Below are positions 43,444-51,447 of a stretch of DNA of 64,000 nucleotides, piece after piece. The notes under the pieces are model-generated. The model saw only the letters and a program-made list of their open reading frames with translations, was not told the origin of the DNA and ran no database searches. The position numbers were made by a program, and so were the translations under genes. The stretch's first letter is position 1, and each line of letters starts with the position of its first letter. The stretch is taken from positions 434,001 to 498,000 of the forward strand of contig NZ_CP100448.1 of NCBI RefSeq assembly GCF_024227715.1, read 5' to 3'. This DNA is from Halomarina litorea. GTDB lineage: Archaea > Halobacteriota > Halobacteria > Halobacteriales > Haloarculaceae.

Positions 43444-43821
43444 ATGAGCACCACGACACTCCCCGACCCCCTGCGGGAATCGCTCGTCAGCGCCTCTCGC
43501 ACCGCAATCGGTGACGACCTGCGGAGCCTCGTCTACTTCACGCCCGACGAGTTCGAGCAGTTGTACCTGCGAAGCGACCTCGAACGCGGCGCGGCCCTCG
43601 ACGCCTTCGTCGAGAACGAACGCCACGGCGTGGACGCCCAGCAGACCTACGGCGACACGGAACTGGGCGACTACGAGTACACCGTCCGGGCGTTCTCCCA
43701 CGGCTACGTCGTCCGCGTGATGCACGGCGACCGGGGCGCGTTCGCGACCACCGACCGCATGCCAATCGCCCAGTTCGAGGAGGTGGCGACGGCGATGCGG
43801 AAGGTACTGGCCGAGAAGTGA
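43444..43821 (+). CDS. conserved haloarchaeal hypothetical protein
   Basis: A 125-residue acidic protein: SLVYFTPDEFEQLYLRSDLE, FVENERHGVDAQQTYGDTEL and GYVVRVMHGDRGAFATTDRM. It resembles a family of small proteins widespread in haloarchaea (I believe DUF7522, from memory). No function is known. A perfect palindrome CGGTTGGCCAACCG lies in the upstream spacer at 43268-43281, and a weak promoter-like ATTGATAAC at about 43396-43404. Confidence 0.7.
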   Translation: MSTTTLPDPLRESLVSASRTAIGDDLRSLVYFTPDEFEQLYLRSDLERGAALDAFVENERHGVDAQQTYGDTELGDYEYTVRAFSHGYVVRVMHGDRGAFATTDRMPIAQFEEVATAMRKVLAEK

Positions 43822-43867
43822 AACACATCTCTCCTCCGTTTCGAGTCCGATAGTTGGTCGCTCCCGT

Positions 43868-44100
43868 CTGCCCTGTCGGATTTGAACCAGACCTCGCACC
43901 TCCCAGTTGCTCGACAGTTCAAATCCGGGTCGGCCCCTCCGACGCGAGTTGCTCGGCTCTCGCACACGCCTCGCTGCCGCTCGGCGGTGCTCGATGGTGA
44001 CGCGCGTCAGAGATGGGCCCTGCCGGATTTGAACCAGAGGAAGACGGACCGCTCGCTCCGCTCGCGGTTGCGACTTCCTTCATTCAAATCGGCAGCGGTG
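43868..44100. repeat. two tRNA-tail foldback elements
   Basis: Unit A: a 21-base near-copy of the tRNA(CAU) 3' region (43870-43890, one mismatch) faces an inverted copy, GGATTTGAAC at 43878-43887 against GTTCAAATCC at 43917-43926. Unit B: a 25-base exact copy (44013-44037) extends into AGGAAG and faces CTTCCT plus an inverted, slightly shortened tail at 44074-44095; its core is CGCTCGCTCCGCTCGCGG. About 20 bases of the tRNA's downstream flank are also copied with unit B. No gene is visible here. Confidence 0.75.
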
Positions 44101-44134
44101 ATTCGACACGACGCGCTGACGCGCGTCGGTCTCA

Positions 44135-44243
44135 TGGGCCCTGCCGGATTTGAACCAGCGATCACCCGGTGTCCCACGGACCTGCCACGACGACAGCGAA
44201 CCGATATGAGCCGGGGGCTGTAACCAGACTTAGCTAAGGGCCC
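44135..44243 (-). tRNA. tRNA with CAU anticodon and 34-base intron
   Basis: Acceptor GGGCCCT pairs with AGGGCCC, discriminator A. T-arm GCTGG/CCGGC has loop TTCAAAT, and anticodon stem CCCGG pairs with CCGGG. The anticodon loop CTCATA is interrupted after position 37 by a 34-base intron (44171-44204), the usual archaeal splicing position. Exon 1 is 44205-44243 and exon 2 is 44135-44170. The anticodon CAU fits elongator tRNA-Met, whose haloarchaeal genes usually have an intron; tRNA-Ile2 (modified CAU) is the alternative. CCA is not encoded. Confidence 0.85.
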
Positions 44244-44267
44244 TCGTTTTCGCGTGAACGCCCCGTC

Positions 44268-44282
44268 GTCAAGTAGTTTCCT
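44268..44282 (-). promoter_or_regulatory. tRNA(CAU) promoter
   Basis: GAAACTACTTGACG on the minus strand resembles a BRE/TATA element and ends about 25 bases ahead of the tRNA start. Confidence 0.45.
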
Positions 44283-44327
44283 CTCCCTCGCCGACAGACC
44301 CAACCGTCCACCCTGCCACTTCCACGC

Positions 44328-45482
44328 ATGCACCCCGAGAAACGCGCCCGACTCGACGAGTTCCTCGACGAGGAGGACGTCGAGGCGGTCTGGTTCGCCC
44401 GCTCCGCCTCCTTCGCGTGGCTCACCGGCGGCGACAACGTCGTGGACCGCGCGGGCGACGTCGGCGTCGCGGCGGTGGGCTACGACGGCGACGGACTCGA
44501 AGTCGTCACCGACGACATCGAGGCTCCCCGACTGCGAGCGGAGGAACTCCCCGACGACGTGCCCGTCGAGGCCTACGAGTGGTTCGGCGCGACACTGGGG
44601 GAGGCCGTCGCGGAGCGAAGCGCCCGCCCCGCCGCCGTGGACTTCGACGTGCCGGGGTCGTCGTTCGAGGACCTCGACGCCTCGCCCCTCCGCCAACCGC
44701 TGACCGACGACGACTGCGAGGCCTACCGTGCGTTGGGCCGGGAGACGGCGGAAGCCGTCGAGGCGGTCTGCCGCGAGTGTTCGCCCGAGGACACCGAACG
44801 CGAGGTGGCCGCCGACCTGCGCGAGCGACTGGCGCGCGCGGGCATCGACTCCCCGGTGGCACTCGTCGGCGGAGAGGAACGCGCCCCCACGTACCGCCAC
44901 TACACACCGACGGACACCGAAATCGGGGGGTACGCGCTGGCGTCGGTGACGGCCCGGCGCGGCGGCCTGTACGCCAGTTGCACCCGGACGGTGGCGTTCG
45001 ACCCGCCCGAGTGGCTCGAAGAACGTCACGACGCCGCCTCCGCCGTAGAGGTGAGCGCCCTCGCCGCGACCCGCGCGGTGGGGTTCGAGGGCTCCCCCGA
45101 GGCGGCCAAGGAGGCGAAAGGCGGCACCGCGGGCGACGTGTTCGCGGCCCTCCAGTCGGCCTACGAGGCGGTCGGCTGGCCCGACGAGTGGCGACGGCAC
45201 CACCAGGGGGGCGCGGCGGGGTTCGCGGGCCGCGAGTGGATCGCCACGCCGGGGGGCAAAGCGCCGGTGGTCCTCCCGATGGGCTACGCGTGGAACCCGA
45301 CGGTCGAGGGGGCCAAGAGCGAGGACACGGTGCTCGTCACCGGGGAGGGCTACGAGGTACTCACGGCGACCGACGGGGGAGACTGGCCGACCCAGTCGGT
45401 CGATGCGGTCGGGGAACTCGACGACGGCACCGACCTCGAACTCGCCCTCGACCGGCCCGCGGTGCTCGAACGGGAGGGGTAG
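44328..45482 (+). CDS. M24-like protein, metal ligands apparently lost
   Basis: A 384-residue protein with the creatinase/Xaa-Pro aminopeptidase architecture: an N-terminal domain (MHPEKRARLDEFLDEEDVEA) and a pita-bread C-terminal half with EAYRALGRETAEAVEAVC, YASCTRTVAF and HHQGGAAGFAGREW. In active M24 enzymes the segment before TRT carries two metal-binding Asp residues and the last ones are Glu; here it reads ARRGGLYASCTRT and no Asp pair is visible. It is probably non-peptidase, perhaps a binding protein. Confidence 0.75.
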   Translation: MHPEKRARLDEFLDEEDVEAVWFARSASFAWLTGGDNVVDRAGDVGVAAVGYDGDGLEVVTDDIEAPRLRAEELPDDVPVEAYEWFGATLGEAVAERSARPAAVDFDVPGSSFEDLDASPLRQPLTDDDCEAYRALGRETAEAVEAVCRECSPEDTEREVAADLRERLARAGIDSPVALVGGEERAPTYRHYTPTDTEIGGYALASVTARRGGLYASCTRTVAFDPPEWLEERHDAASAVEVSALAATRAVGFEGSPEAAKEAKGGTAGDVFAALQSAYEAVGWPDEWRRHHQGGAAGFAGREWIATPGGKAPVVLPMGYAWNPTVEGAKSEDTVLVTGEGYEVLTATDGGDWPTQSVDAVGELDDGTDLELALDRPAVLEREG

Positions 45483-45494
45483 TTCGCGACCGAG

Positions 45495-47264
45495 TCAGTT
45501 CTCGGCGGTCCACTTCGCGTCGGCGAGCGTCCGCTGGACGGCCTCGCTCCCGACGGCCCGCGCCAGCGTCTGGAACCCCGCGCGCTCCTCGCCGTCTCTC
45601 GCCTGTGCGACGAGTCGCGAGACGATGAACTCCGGGGTGGAGCGCCCGAGCGTCCCGAACCGGGGCTGGTAGTCCACCTGCAGGTCGAGGTCCGGCGTGA
45701 GGCCCTCCGCGAAGATACCGTCGATGCGCGCCACGTCGGGCAGCGGTTCGAGGTCCTCGGCGAGGTGGGTGACGAACACCCCCAGCGCGTCGCGTTCGAC
45801 GGTCAGCGTCACGAGACCGTGGAGCAGGTCGGCCGCGCTCCCCGGCTCCGTGATGGCCTCGAACTCGTCGACGAGCATCAGCGTCCGCCCGCCGCCCGTC
45901 AGCGGCGGGACGACCGACCGGAGAGTGGATTCGAGGACGCCCGCGTTGAACGAGGCGTGTCGCCGGTGGAAGACCAGCGAGTCCACCAGCGACACCTCGG
46001 CGCGCTCTGCGGGGACGGGCAGACCCATGTGCGCGAGGAGGGCGACCTGACAGAGCGTCTCCAGCAGGGTCGTCTTCCCGCCGGAGTTCGCCCCCGTCAG
46101 GACGCCCACCCGGTCGCCCGTCGGCACGTCGGACAGGTCGTGGTCGCCCACGGCGTAGGTGACGGGCTGGACGTCCACCCCGGCGGCCAGCAGGTCGAGG
46201 CTCCGCGCCGCCTCGACGGCCAGAACGCTGTCGCTCTCGGCCCCGCCCTCGCCCGTCGTGAGCGTCGGTCGCCGCAGGTCGAACGCCAGCGCGAACCGGG
46301 CGAGCGACACCTGCACCGCGATGTCGTCGACGGCCTGCACCGCCGCGTCCACGTCCTCGCGGGCCGTCTCGACGGCCGCCTCCAGTTCCTCCCGGACGGT
46401 CGCCTCGCGTTCGTCCACCCGTTCGCGGAGTGCGCGCGCCAGTCCGCGGAGCGTCTCGGAGACGAAGTCGGCGGCGTCCGTCGCCTCGCCGGGCATCGCC
46501 TCCCGGACCGCCGCCCCCTCCACGCCCGTCTCGTCGGTGACGTGACGGGCGAGTGCGTCCCGGAACGCGCTCGCGTCGCGGGCCGTCCCCTGCACCGCTT
46601 CCAGCACCTCGTCGGGCGCGGCGGCCATGTCCTCGACACGGCCCAGATCCGCCCGCAGGCGGTCGAGTTCGTCGTCCGCGCCCGTCTCGACCGTCCCACC
46701 GTCCTCGGGAAGCGCCCGGAGCGCCACGCCCGCCTCCGAGAGCGCGTCCGCGTCGAGGTCCGCGAGCGGGGCGAACACCCCTTCGCGCACGCCCACCTCG
46801 CGCAGGGCGAGGGCCGTCTCGACGCTCGCGGCCTCCCCCCCGGCACGGCTGTCGTAGCCCGAGAAGGCGTCGAGGACCGCCTCGCGGGTCCCCTCGTCGA
46901 GCGCTCGCCACGCCTCGACGGCTGCCATCGTCTCGTCCAGCCGGGACTCGATGGCCTCGCGGTCGGTCAGCGGCGTCAGCACCCGTAACTGGTCTGCGGC
47001 GTACTCGGTGATGGCGAACGACTCGACGAGTTCCACCACGTCCCGGTACACCGCCCGCGCGTCCCGCGTCGCGAGCAGGTCCAGTCCTTCGCCCCCCTCG
47101 ACCCGCCGGAGGATGCGCGTCGCGCGCCCCCGACTCACGCCCGCGCCGACGAGCGCACGGCTGTCCGCCGCCTCGATGGCCGCGATGGCGGCTTCCTCGC
47201 CCAGTTCCTCTCGGAGCGCCCCGGCGGTCTTCGGTCCGACCCCCCAGTAGTCCTCCAGTCGCAT
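45495..47264 (-). CDS. MutS-related ATPase with HhH N-terminus
   Basis: A 589-residue protein. The N-terminal 60 residues are a helix-hairpin-helix region (DYWGVGPKTAGALREELGEE), and the middle is lever/clamp-like helices. The C-terminal MutS ATPase has Walker A GANSGGKTTLLE, then LMLVDEFEAITEPGS (Walker B) and VFVTHLAEDL. It lacks the mismatch-recognition domain of MutS1, so it more likely binds branched or junction DNA, as suggested for related archaeal MutS5-like proteins. It lies 13 bases beyond the M24-like gene, convergent. The ATG at 47264 gives the MRLEDYWG start. Confidence 0.88.
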   Translation of the reverse strand: MRLEDYWGVGPKTAGALREELGEEAAIAAIEAADSRALVGAGVSRGRATRILRRVEGGEGLDLLATRDARAVYRDVVELVESFAITEYAADQLRVLTPLTDREAIESRLDETMAAVEAWRALDEGTREAVLDAFSGYDSRAGGEAASVETALALREVGVREGVFAPLADLDADALSEAGVALRALPEDGGTVETGADDELDRLRADLGRVEDMAAAPDEVLEAVQGTARDASAFRDALARHVTDETGVEGAAVREAMPGEATDAADFVSETLRGLARALRERVDEREATVREELEAAVETAREDVDAAVQAVDDIAVQVSLARFALAFDLRRPTLTTGEGGAESDSVLAVEAARSLDLLAAGVDVQPVTYAVGDHDLSDVPTGDRVGVLTGANSGGKTTLLETLCQVALLAHMGLPVPAERAEVSLVDSLVFHRRHASFNAGVLESTLRSVVPPLTGGGRTLMLVDEFEAITEPGSAADLLHGLVTLTVERDALGVFVTHLAEDLEPLPDVARIDGIFAEGLTPDLDLQVDYQPRFGTLGRSTPEFIVSRLVAQARDGEERAGFQTLARAVGSEAVQRTLADAKWTAEN

Positions 47265-47376
47265 TGTCTCGTGGTTTCGCCCCGACGGCTTAACGCCGCC
47301 GGGGTCTGCCCGCCTCGCCTCCCCGTTCGCCTCGTCCGGGCGCAACAGCGAACCTCTTGCGGCCCCTCCCTGTCCC

Positions 47377-47496
47377 ATGCAGCACCGACGCGGCGCGGTC
47401 CGGCGCGCGTGGGATGCGGTGGCCGACGACTACGCCGCCAGCCGGCGCGCCGACGGTGAGGACGCCGGACTCGTCGCGGACTTCCTCGCGGGATAG
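47377..47496 (+). pseudogene. N-terminal remnant of a methyltransferase
   Basis: The first 39 residues (RRAWDAVADDYAASRRADGE through VADFLAG) match the N-terminal helix of class I SAM methyltransferases, which normally continue into the VLDVGCG motif. Here a TAG follows at once and no methyltransferase sequence is found downstream in any frame. The break point lies 55 bases ahead of the copied tRNA-Asn tail, so a deletion at the tRNA locus probably removed the rest. Confidence 0.6.
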
Positions 47497-47551
47497 CAGG
47501 CGGTATCGACGGGGTACAGCCGACGCTGGCGACGTAGCTTCCCAAAGAGTA

Positions 47552-47577
47552 GTGAGCGCCACCGCCAGGGCTCGAAC
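47552..47577. repeat. 26-base copy of the tRNA-Asn tail
   Basis: This segment is identical to 47699-47724, which covers the last 21 bases of the tRNA-Asn gene and 5 bases of flank. The copy has no matching 5' part. Between the copies lies a foldback with arms CTCAC/GTGAG (47657-47661 and 47699-47703) and an inner pair CGGTC/GACCG (47666-47670 and 47683-47687). The 5' edge of the copy also faces an imperfect inverted CGCCTCAC near 47597-47604. Confidence 0.75.
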
Positions 47578-47703
47578 ACGCCCGGAGGTTCCTGCTCGCC
47601 TCACGACATTCGGCTCCGCGGACTGCCTCCGGTCTGCTCGACCTCTCGACGCGGCACTCACGGAACGGTCGCTCGCGGACGAGACCGCTCGCAGAAATGT
47701 GAG

Positions 47704-47776
47704 CGCCACCGCCAGGGCTCGAACCTGGGACAACCTCGTTAACAGCGAGGTGCTCTACCAGCTGAGCTACGGCGGC
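47704..47776 (-). tRNA. tRNA-Asn (GTT)
   Basis: A 73-base cloverleaf with all stems intact. Acceptor GCCGCCG pairs with CGGTGGC (one G-U), discriminator G. D stem is GCTC/GAGC, the anticodon loop is CTGTTAA giving GTT, and the T arm is CCAGG/CCTGG with TTCGAGC. No intron is present, and CCA is not encoded. Confidence 0.95.
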
Positions 47777-47799
47777 TCGATTCACCATTGCCGCAGTTG

Positions 47800-47816
47800 C
47801 TTCATAGGGGTTTCGC
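47800..47816 (-). promoter_or_regulatory. tRNA-Asn promoter
   Basis: On the minus strand GAAACCCCTATGAAGC combines a BRE-like GAAA with a CTATGAA TATA element, ending about 25 bases ahead of the tRNA start. Confidence 0.55.
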
Positions 47817-47895
47817 TTCGTCACGCCTTCGACACGAAATCGCACGGCCCCACCCCATCGACACGCTTTCACCCGGTAGCGGCGAACCCCCAGCA

Positions 47896-49347
47896 ATGAC
47901 CGAGCGCGACGAGCCAGCGGGCGACGACGTCGAGGCCGTCCTCGCGGCGGTCCGCGGGCGGGTCACTCCCGACGCCGACGAGCGCGAGCGCCTGCGGGCG
48001 GTCGCGGACCGGGTGATGGCCGACGCGCGCGAGGCCATCGTGGACCTGCCCGTCGAGGCGGACGTGGTACAGGTCGGCTCGACGGCCCGCGGGACGTGGG
48101 TGGCGGGCGACCGGGACATCGACGTGTTCGTCCGCTTCCCGCCGGACGTCGCGCGCGAGGACCTCGAACGCTACGGATTGCAGGTGGGCCGGGCCGCGGT
48201 CCCCGACGGGCGCGAGGAGTTCGCCGAACACCCCTACATCAAGGGCGAGGTCGAGGGGTTCGACGTGGACCTCGTGCCCTGCTACCGACTGGAGCGCGCG
48301 ACGGACATCCGCTCGGCGGTGGATCGCACGCCGTTCCACAACGCCTACCTCGCCGAGCGCATCGGCCCGGACCTCGCGGACGACGTGCGCGTCGCCAAGG
48401 CGTTTCTGAAGGGCGTCGGCGTCTACGGGAGCGACCTCCGGACGAAGGGGTTCTCGGGGTACCTCACGGAACTGCTCGTCCTGGAGTACGGGGGCTTTCG
48501 CCCGCTCCTCGACGCCGCCCGCGACTGGCTCCCCCCGGTCGAACTCGACCCGGAGGGCCACGGCACCCGCGTCCACGACGACCCGCTGGTCGTGGTCGAC
48601 CCCACCGACCCCGCACGCAACGTCGCGGCCGTCTGCTCGGCGGCGAACGTCGCCCGCCTCACGCACCACGCCCGGCAGTTCCTCGCGGCCCCCGACGAGT
48701 CGGTCTTCGACCAGTCGCCGCGCAACCCGCTCACGCCGGAGGCGATGGCCGCCGAACTCGATCGGCGCGGGACGACGGCCCTCGCCGTCGTCTTCGACGC
48801 GCCTGCCCTCGTGGACGACCAGTTGTACCCCCAGTTAGAGAAGTCCCTCGGCGGTATCGTCGGCGAACTCGACCGACGCGGGTTCGACGCCCTCCGAGGG
48901 ACGGTGCTCGCCGCGCCGGAGGCGGAGCGCACCCGTTCGCTCGACTCCGCCGCAGGGGACGACGGCGACGACGGCGACGACGGGGACGTGCCCATCGCCG
49001 CCCTGTTCGTCGAGTGTGCCGTCGCGGAGCGCCCGCGCGTCGAGCGCCACGAGGGCCCGCCGGTCCACGTCGACGCGCACGCGGCCGGCTTCTACGAGAC
49101 GTACGCGGCCGACGAGTCGGTGTACGGCCCGTTCGTCGACGGCGACCGCTACGTCGTCGAACGCGAACGCGAGTTCACGACCCCGGAGGTCCTCCTCGCG
49201 AGCGACGCACTGTTCGACGTGGCACTCGGCGTCCGCGTCGAGTCGGCACTCCGGGGCGGCTACGACGTACTCGTCGGCGAGGAGACGGCGGTGCTGGCCG
49301 ACCGGTTCGGCGCCGACCTCGCGGCGTACTTCGACCCGCGGCCCTGA
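47896..49347 (+). CDS. cca: archaeal CCA-adding enzyme
   Basis: A 483-residue class I CCA tRNA nucleotidyltransferase, which completes or repairs the 3' CCA of tRNAs. The nucleotidyltransferase core is VQVGSTARGTWVAGDRDIDV with the catalytic Asp pair, followed by IKGEVEGFDVDLVPCYR and the archaeal-type central domains (RVAKAFLKGVGVYGSD, FSGYLTELLVLEYG). None of the tRNA genes in this window encodes CCA, so the enzyme is needed for all of them. The start is the ATG at 47896. Confidence 0.95.
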   Translation: MTERDEPAGDDVEAVLAAVRGRVTPDADERERLRAVADRVMADAREAIVDLPVEADVVQVGSTARGTWVAGDRDIDVFVRFPPDVAREDLERYGLQVGRAAVPDGREEFAEHPYIKGEVEGFDVDLVPCYRLERATDIRSAVDRTPFHNAYLAERIGPDLADDVRVAKAFLKGVGVYGSDLRTKGFSGYLTELLVLEYGGFRPLLDAARDWLPPVELDPEGHGTRVHDDPLVVVDPTDPARNVAAVCSAANVARLTHHARQFLAAPDESVFDQSPRNPLTPEAMAAELDRRGTTALAVVFDAPALVDDQLYPQLEKSLGGIVGELDRRGFDALRGTVLAAPEAERTRSLDSAAGDDGDDGDDGDVPIAALFVECAVAERPRVERHEGPPVHVDAHAAGFYETYAADESVYGPFVDGDRYVVEREREFTTPEVLLASDALFDVALGVRVESALRGGYDVLVGEETAVLADRFGADLAAYFDPRP

Positions 49348-49360
49348 CCCGGTTCCGTCT

Positions 49361-50365
49361 CTACTCCAGGTTCAGCGCCTCGCGGACGTCCGTGACGACC
49401 GAGCGCGCCCCGTCGTTGGCGTCCCGGTCGGGCGTCATCGGGTCCCGGCCCATGAAGACTTCGTGGACCATGCTGACGCTCTCGGCGAGACACTCCAGTC
49501 CGTACCCCCCTTCGAGGACGAACGCGAGTGCGGCGTCCGTCCCCTCGGCGAGGTCGATACAGCGCTCGGTGAGCAGGCCGTACCCCTCCGTCGAGACGCG
49601 CATGCGGGAGATGGGGTCGCGTTCGTGGGCGTCGAAGCCCGCGCTCACGAGGAAGAGGTCGGGGTCGAAGCGCTCGACGGCGGGCGCGACGGCCTCGTCG
49701 AAGCCGTAGGCGTACTCGGCGTCCCCCGCGCCGGGGGGGTACGCGAGGTTGAGGTTCGCCCCCTCGCCGTCGCCCGTGCCGGTCTCCGGGACCTCCCCCG
49801 TGCCGGGGTAGAGGCCGCGCTCGTGGACCGAGGCGTAGAACACGTCGCCCCGGTCGTAGAAGATGTCCTGCGTGCCGTTGCCGTGGTGGACGTCCCAGTC
49901 GAACACCGCCACGCGCTCCGCGCCCGCCTCGAGGGCGGTCTGTGCGGCGACGGCGACGTTGTTGAAGAAACAGAAGCCCATCGCGTCGTCCTCGACGGCG
50001 TGGTGGCCCGGCGGCCGGCCGAGCGAGAACGTCGTGTCGTTGCCGTCGGCCCCGTCGAGGGCCTCGAGGGCGGCCCACTGCGCCAGCCCCGCGCTGGCGA
50101 GGGCGGCGTCCCACGTCGCCTCGACGGCCACCGTGTCGGCGTCCCACGATCCGCCGCCGCCCTCGCAGAACTCGCGGACGGACTCGACGTAGTCGGCGTC
50201 GTGGACGGCCTTCACCGCCTCGACGCTCGCCCGGTCGGGGTCGTCGTAGACCACGCCGTGGAGGCGCGAGAGCGCCCTGCGGATGGCGCGGAGGCGGTCC
50301 GGTCGCTCGGGGTGGCGAGCACCTGTGTCGTGGTCGAGACAGACCTCACGGTAGCCGAACCTCAT
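49361..50365 (-). CDS. histone deacetylase family protein
   Basis: A 334-residue zinc-dependent arginase/deacetylase-fold enzyme of the HDAC class. The motif set is complete: RPPGHHA, FCFFNNVAVAA, DWDVHHGNGTQ, SAGFDAHERD (zinc ligands Asp, His, Asp) and the catalytic Tyr in LEGGYGLE. Possible substrates include acetylated lysines of the adjacent histone or other proteins, or acetylpolyamines. Its start overlaps the histone gene's end by four bases, so the two are one operon with coupled translation. Confidence 0.93.
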   Translation of the reverse strand: MRFGYREVCLDHDTGARHPERPDRLRAIRRALSRLHGVVYDDPDRASVEAVKAVHDADYVESVREFCEGGGGSWDADTVAVEATWDAALASAGLAQWAALEALDGADGNDTTFSLGRPPGHHAVEDDAMGFCFFNNVAVAAQTALEAGAERVAVFDWDVHHGNGTQDIFYDRGDVFYASVHERGLYPGTGEVPETGTGDGEGANLNLAYPPGAGDAEYAYGFDEAVAPAVERFDPDLFLVSAGFDAHERDPISRMRVSTEGYGLLTERCIDLAEGTDAALAFVLEGGYGLECLAESVSMVHEVFMGRDPMTPDRDANDGARSVVTDVREALNLE

Positions 50366-50796
50366 TCGAAGTGTGGGATGAGTTCGAAGTACGCCTCGAC
50401 GTCGGCGGCGACGACCGTCCGTCGGTCGGCGTGGCGAGCGAGGACGGCCGCGGCGGCCGCCACGTCGTCGGCGTACTGCTCGAGGACGGCCGCCAGCGCG
50501 ACGCGGGCGTCCATCGAGACGCGATACCGGTCGTCGATGTCGAGCCGAGCGATACGGTCGACGGGGGCGATGGGGAGTTCGAGACCCACCTTCCGGCCCT
50601 CGGCCCCGAAGTCGGCCGCCATCAGCGTCTTGCGACCGTCGTCGGTCGCCCGCTCGGCGGCCTCCACCGCCAGCCGCGCGCCGTGGTCCTGGATGCGTCG
50701 CGCGAGCGCCTCGGCGGCGTCGGCGCTCACCCGGAGCTCGTCCGCGTTCCGCCGGATGATGGCGTCAACCGGCGCGAACGGAAGCTCGACGCTCAT
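50362..50796 (-). CDS. double histone-fold protein
   Basis: A 144-residue archaeal histone in which two histone folds are fused head-to-tail (about residues 1-70 and 73-144): ELPFAPVDAIIRRNADELRV and DAAEALARRIQDHGARLAVE for the first, ELPIAPVDRIARLDIDDRYR and ADRRTVVAADVEAYFELIPH for the second. One chain therefore equals a histone dimer. The protein is acidic overall, as in other haloarchaeal histones. It is immediately upstream of, and overlaps, the HDAC-family gene. Confidence 0.93.
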   Translation of the reverse strand: MSVELPFAPVDAIIRRNADELRVSADAAEALARRIQDHGARLAVEAAERATDDGRKTLMAADFGAEGRKVGLELPIAPVDRIARLDIDDRYRVSMDARVALAAVLEQYADDVAAAAAVLARHADRRTVVAADVEAYFELIPHFE

Positions 50797-51081
50797 AGCG
50801 TGACACGGGACTGTCGCGGGCTTAAGCGTTCCGCGTCCGGCAGTCGCTGCCCGCCGCCCAGGTCGGACCCGCATCCGGCCCTCGCGAGCGACCCCGCTGT
50901 TCGCCGTGACAGCGCGCCCTCAGCGGGTGACGGTCCGGCAAAGCGCTTTTCCGAGCGCGTGATATTAGCCCGGTGGAACCGAGAGTACACACTGTGCAGG
51001 CGGCCGGAGGGCCGCCGACACCCACCACCCCCATCGTGTCCGGGGCGCACCAGACGGTCTAGACGCGTTCCACCACCCACG

Positions 51082-51423
51082 ATGACCGGACCTACAGCCG
51101 GGGACGCGATCCGTCCTCACGACCACACGGGCGCCGCCGCCGACCCGCTCGAACTGCTCGCGGACGGCGACCGCCGCCGACTCCTTCGCACACTCGCAGA
51201 CGGCGCCGTCGACGCCGCCGACCGCCTCGCCGACACCGAGGGGACGACGCGGAAGCACTACCGCCACGTCCACTTGCCGAAACTCGACGACGCACGCGTC
51301 ATCGAGTGGCGACCGGCCACCGACTCCGTCGAGAAGGGACCGCGGTTCGACGCGACCGAACCGCTCCTCCGGGCCGTCACCGAGTGGGCCGGCGTCGACG
51401 ACGGCGTCGAGCAGGCGGGCTGA
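51082..51423 (+). CDS. winged-helix (DUF7344-like) regulator
   Basis: A 113-residue protein with LELLADGDRRRLLRTLADG, DAADRLADTEGTTRKHYRHV and HLPKLDDARVIEW, a layout seen in small haloarchaeal winged-helix proteins with a DUF7344-type domain. It may bind DNA as a dimer. It is divergent from the histone operon and convergent with the RPA-like gene. The target is unknown. Confidence 0.75.
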   Translation: MTGPTAGDAIRPHDHTGAAADPLELLADGDRRRLLRTLADGAVDAADRLADTEGTTRKHYRHVHLPKLDDARVIEWRPATDSVEKGPRFDATEPLLRAVTEWAGVDDGVEQAG

Positions 51424-51447
51424 CCCGACCTCCTCCCGGGGTCGCCC

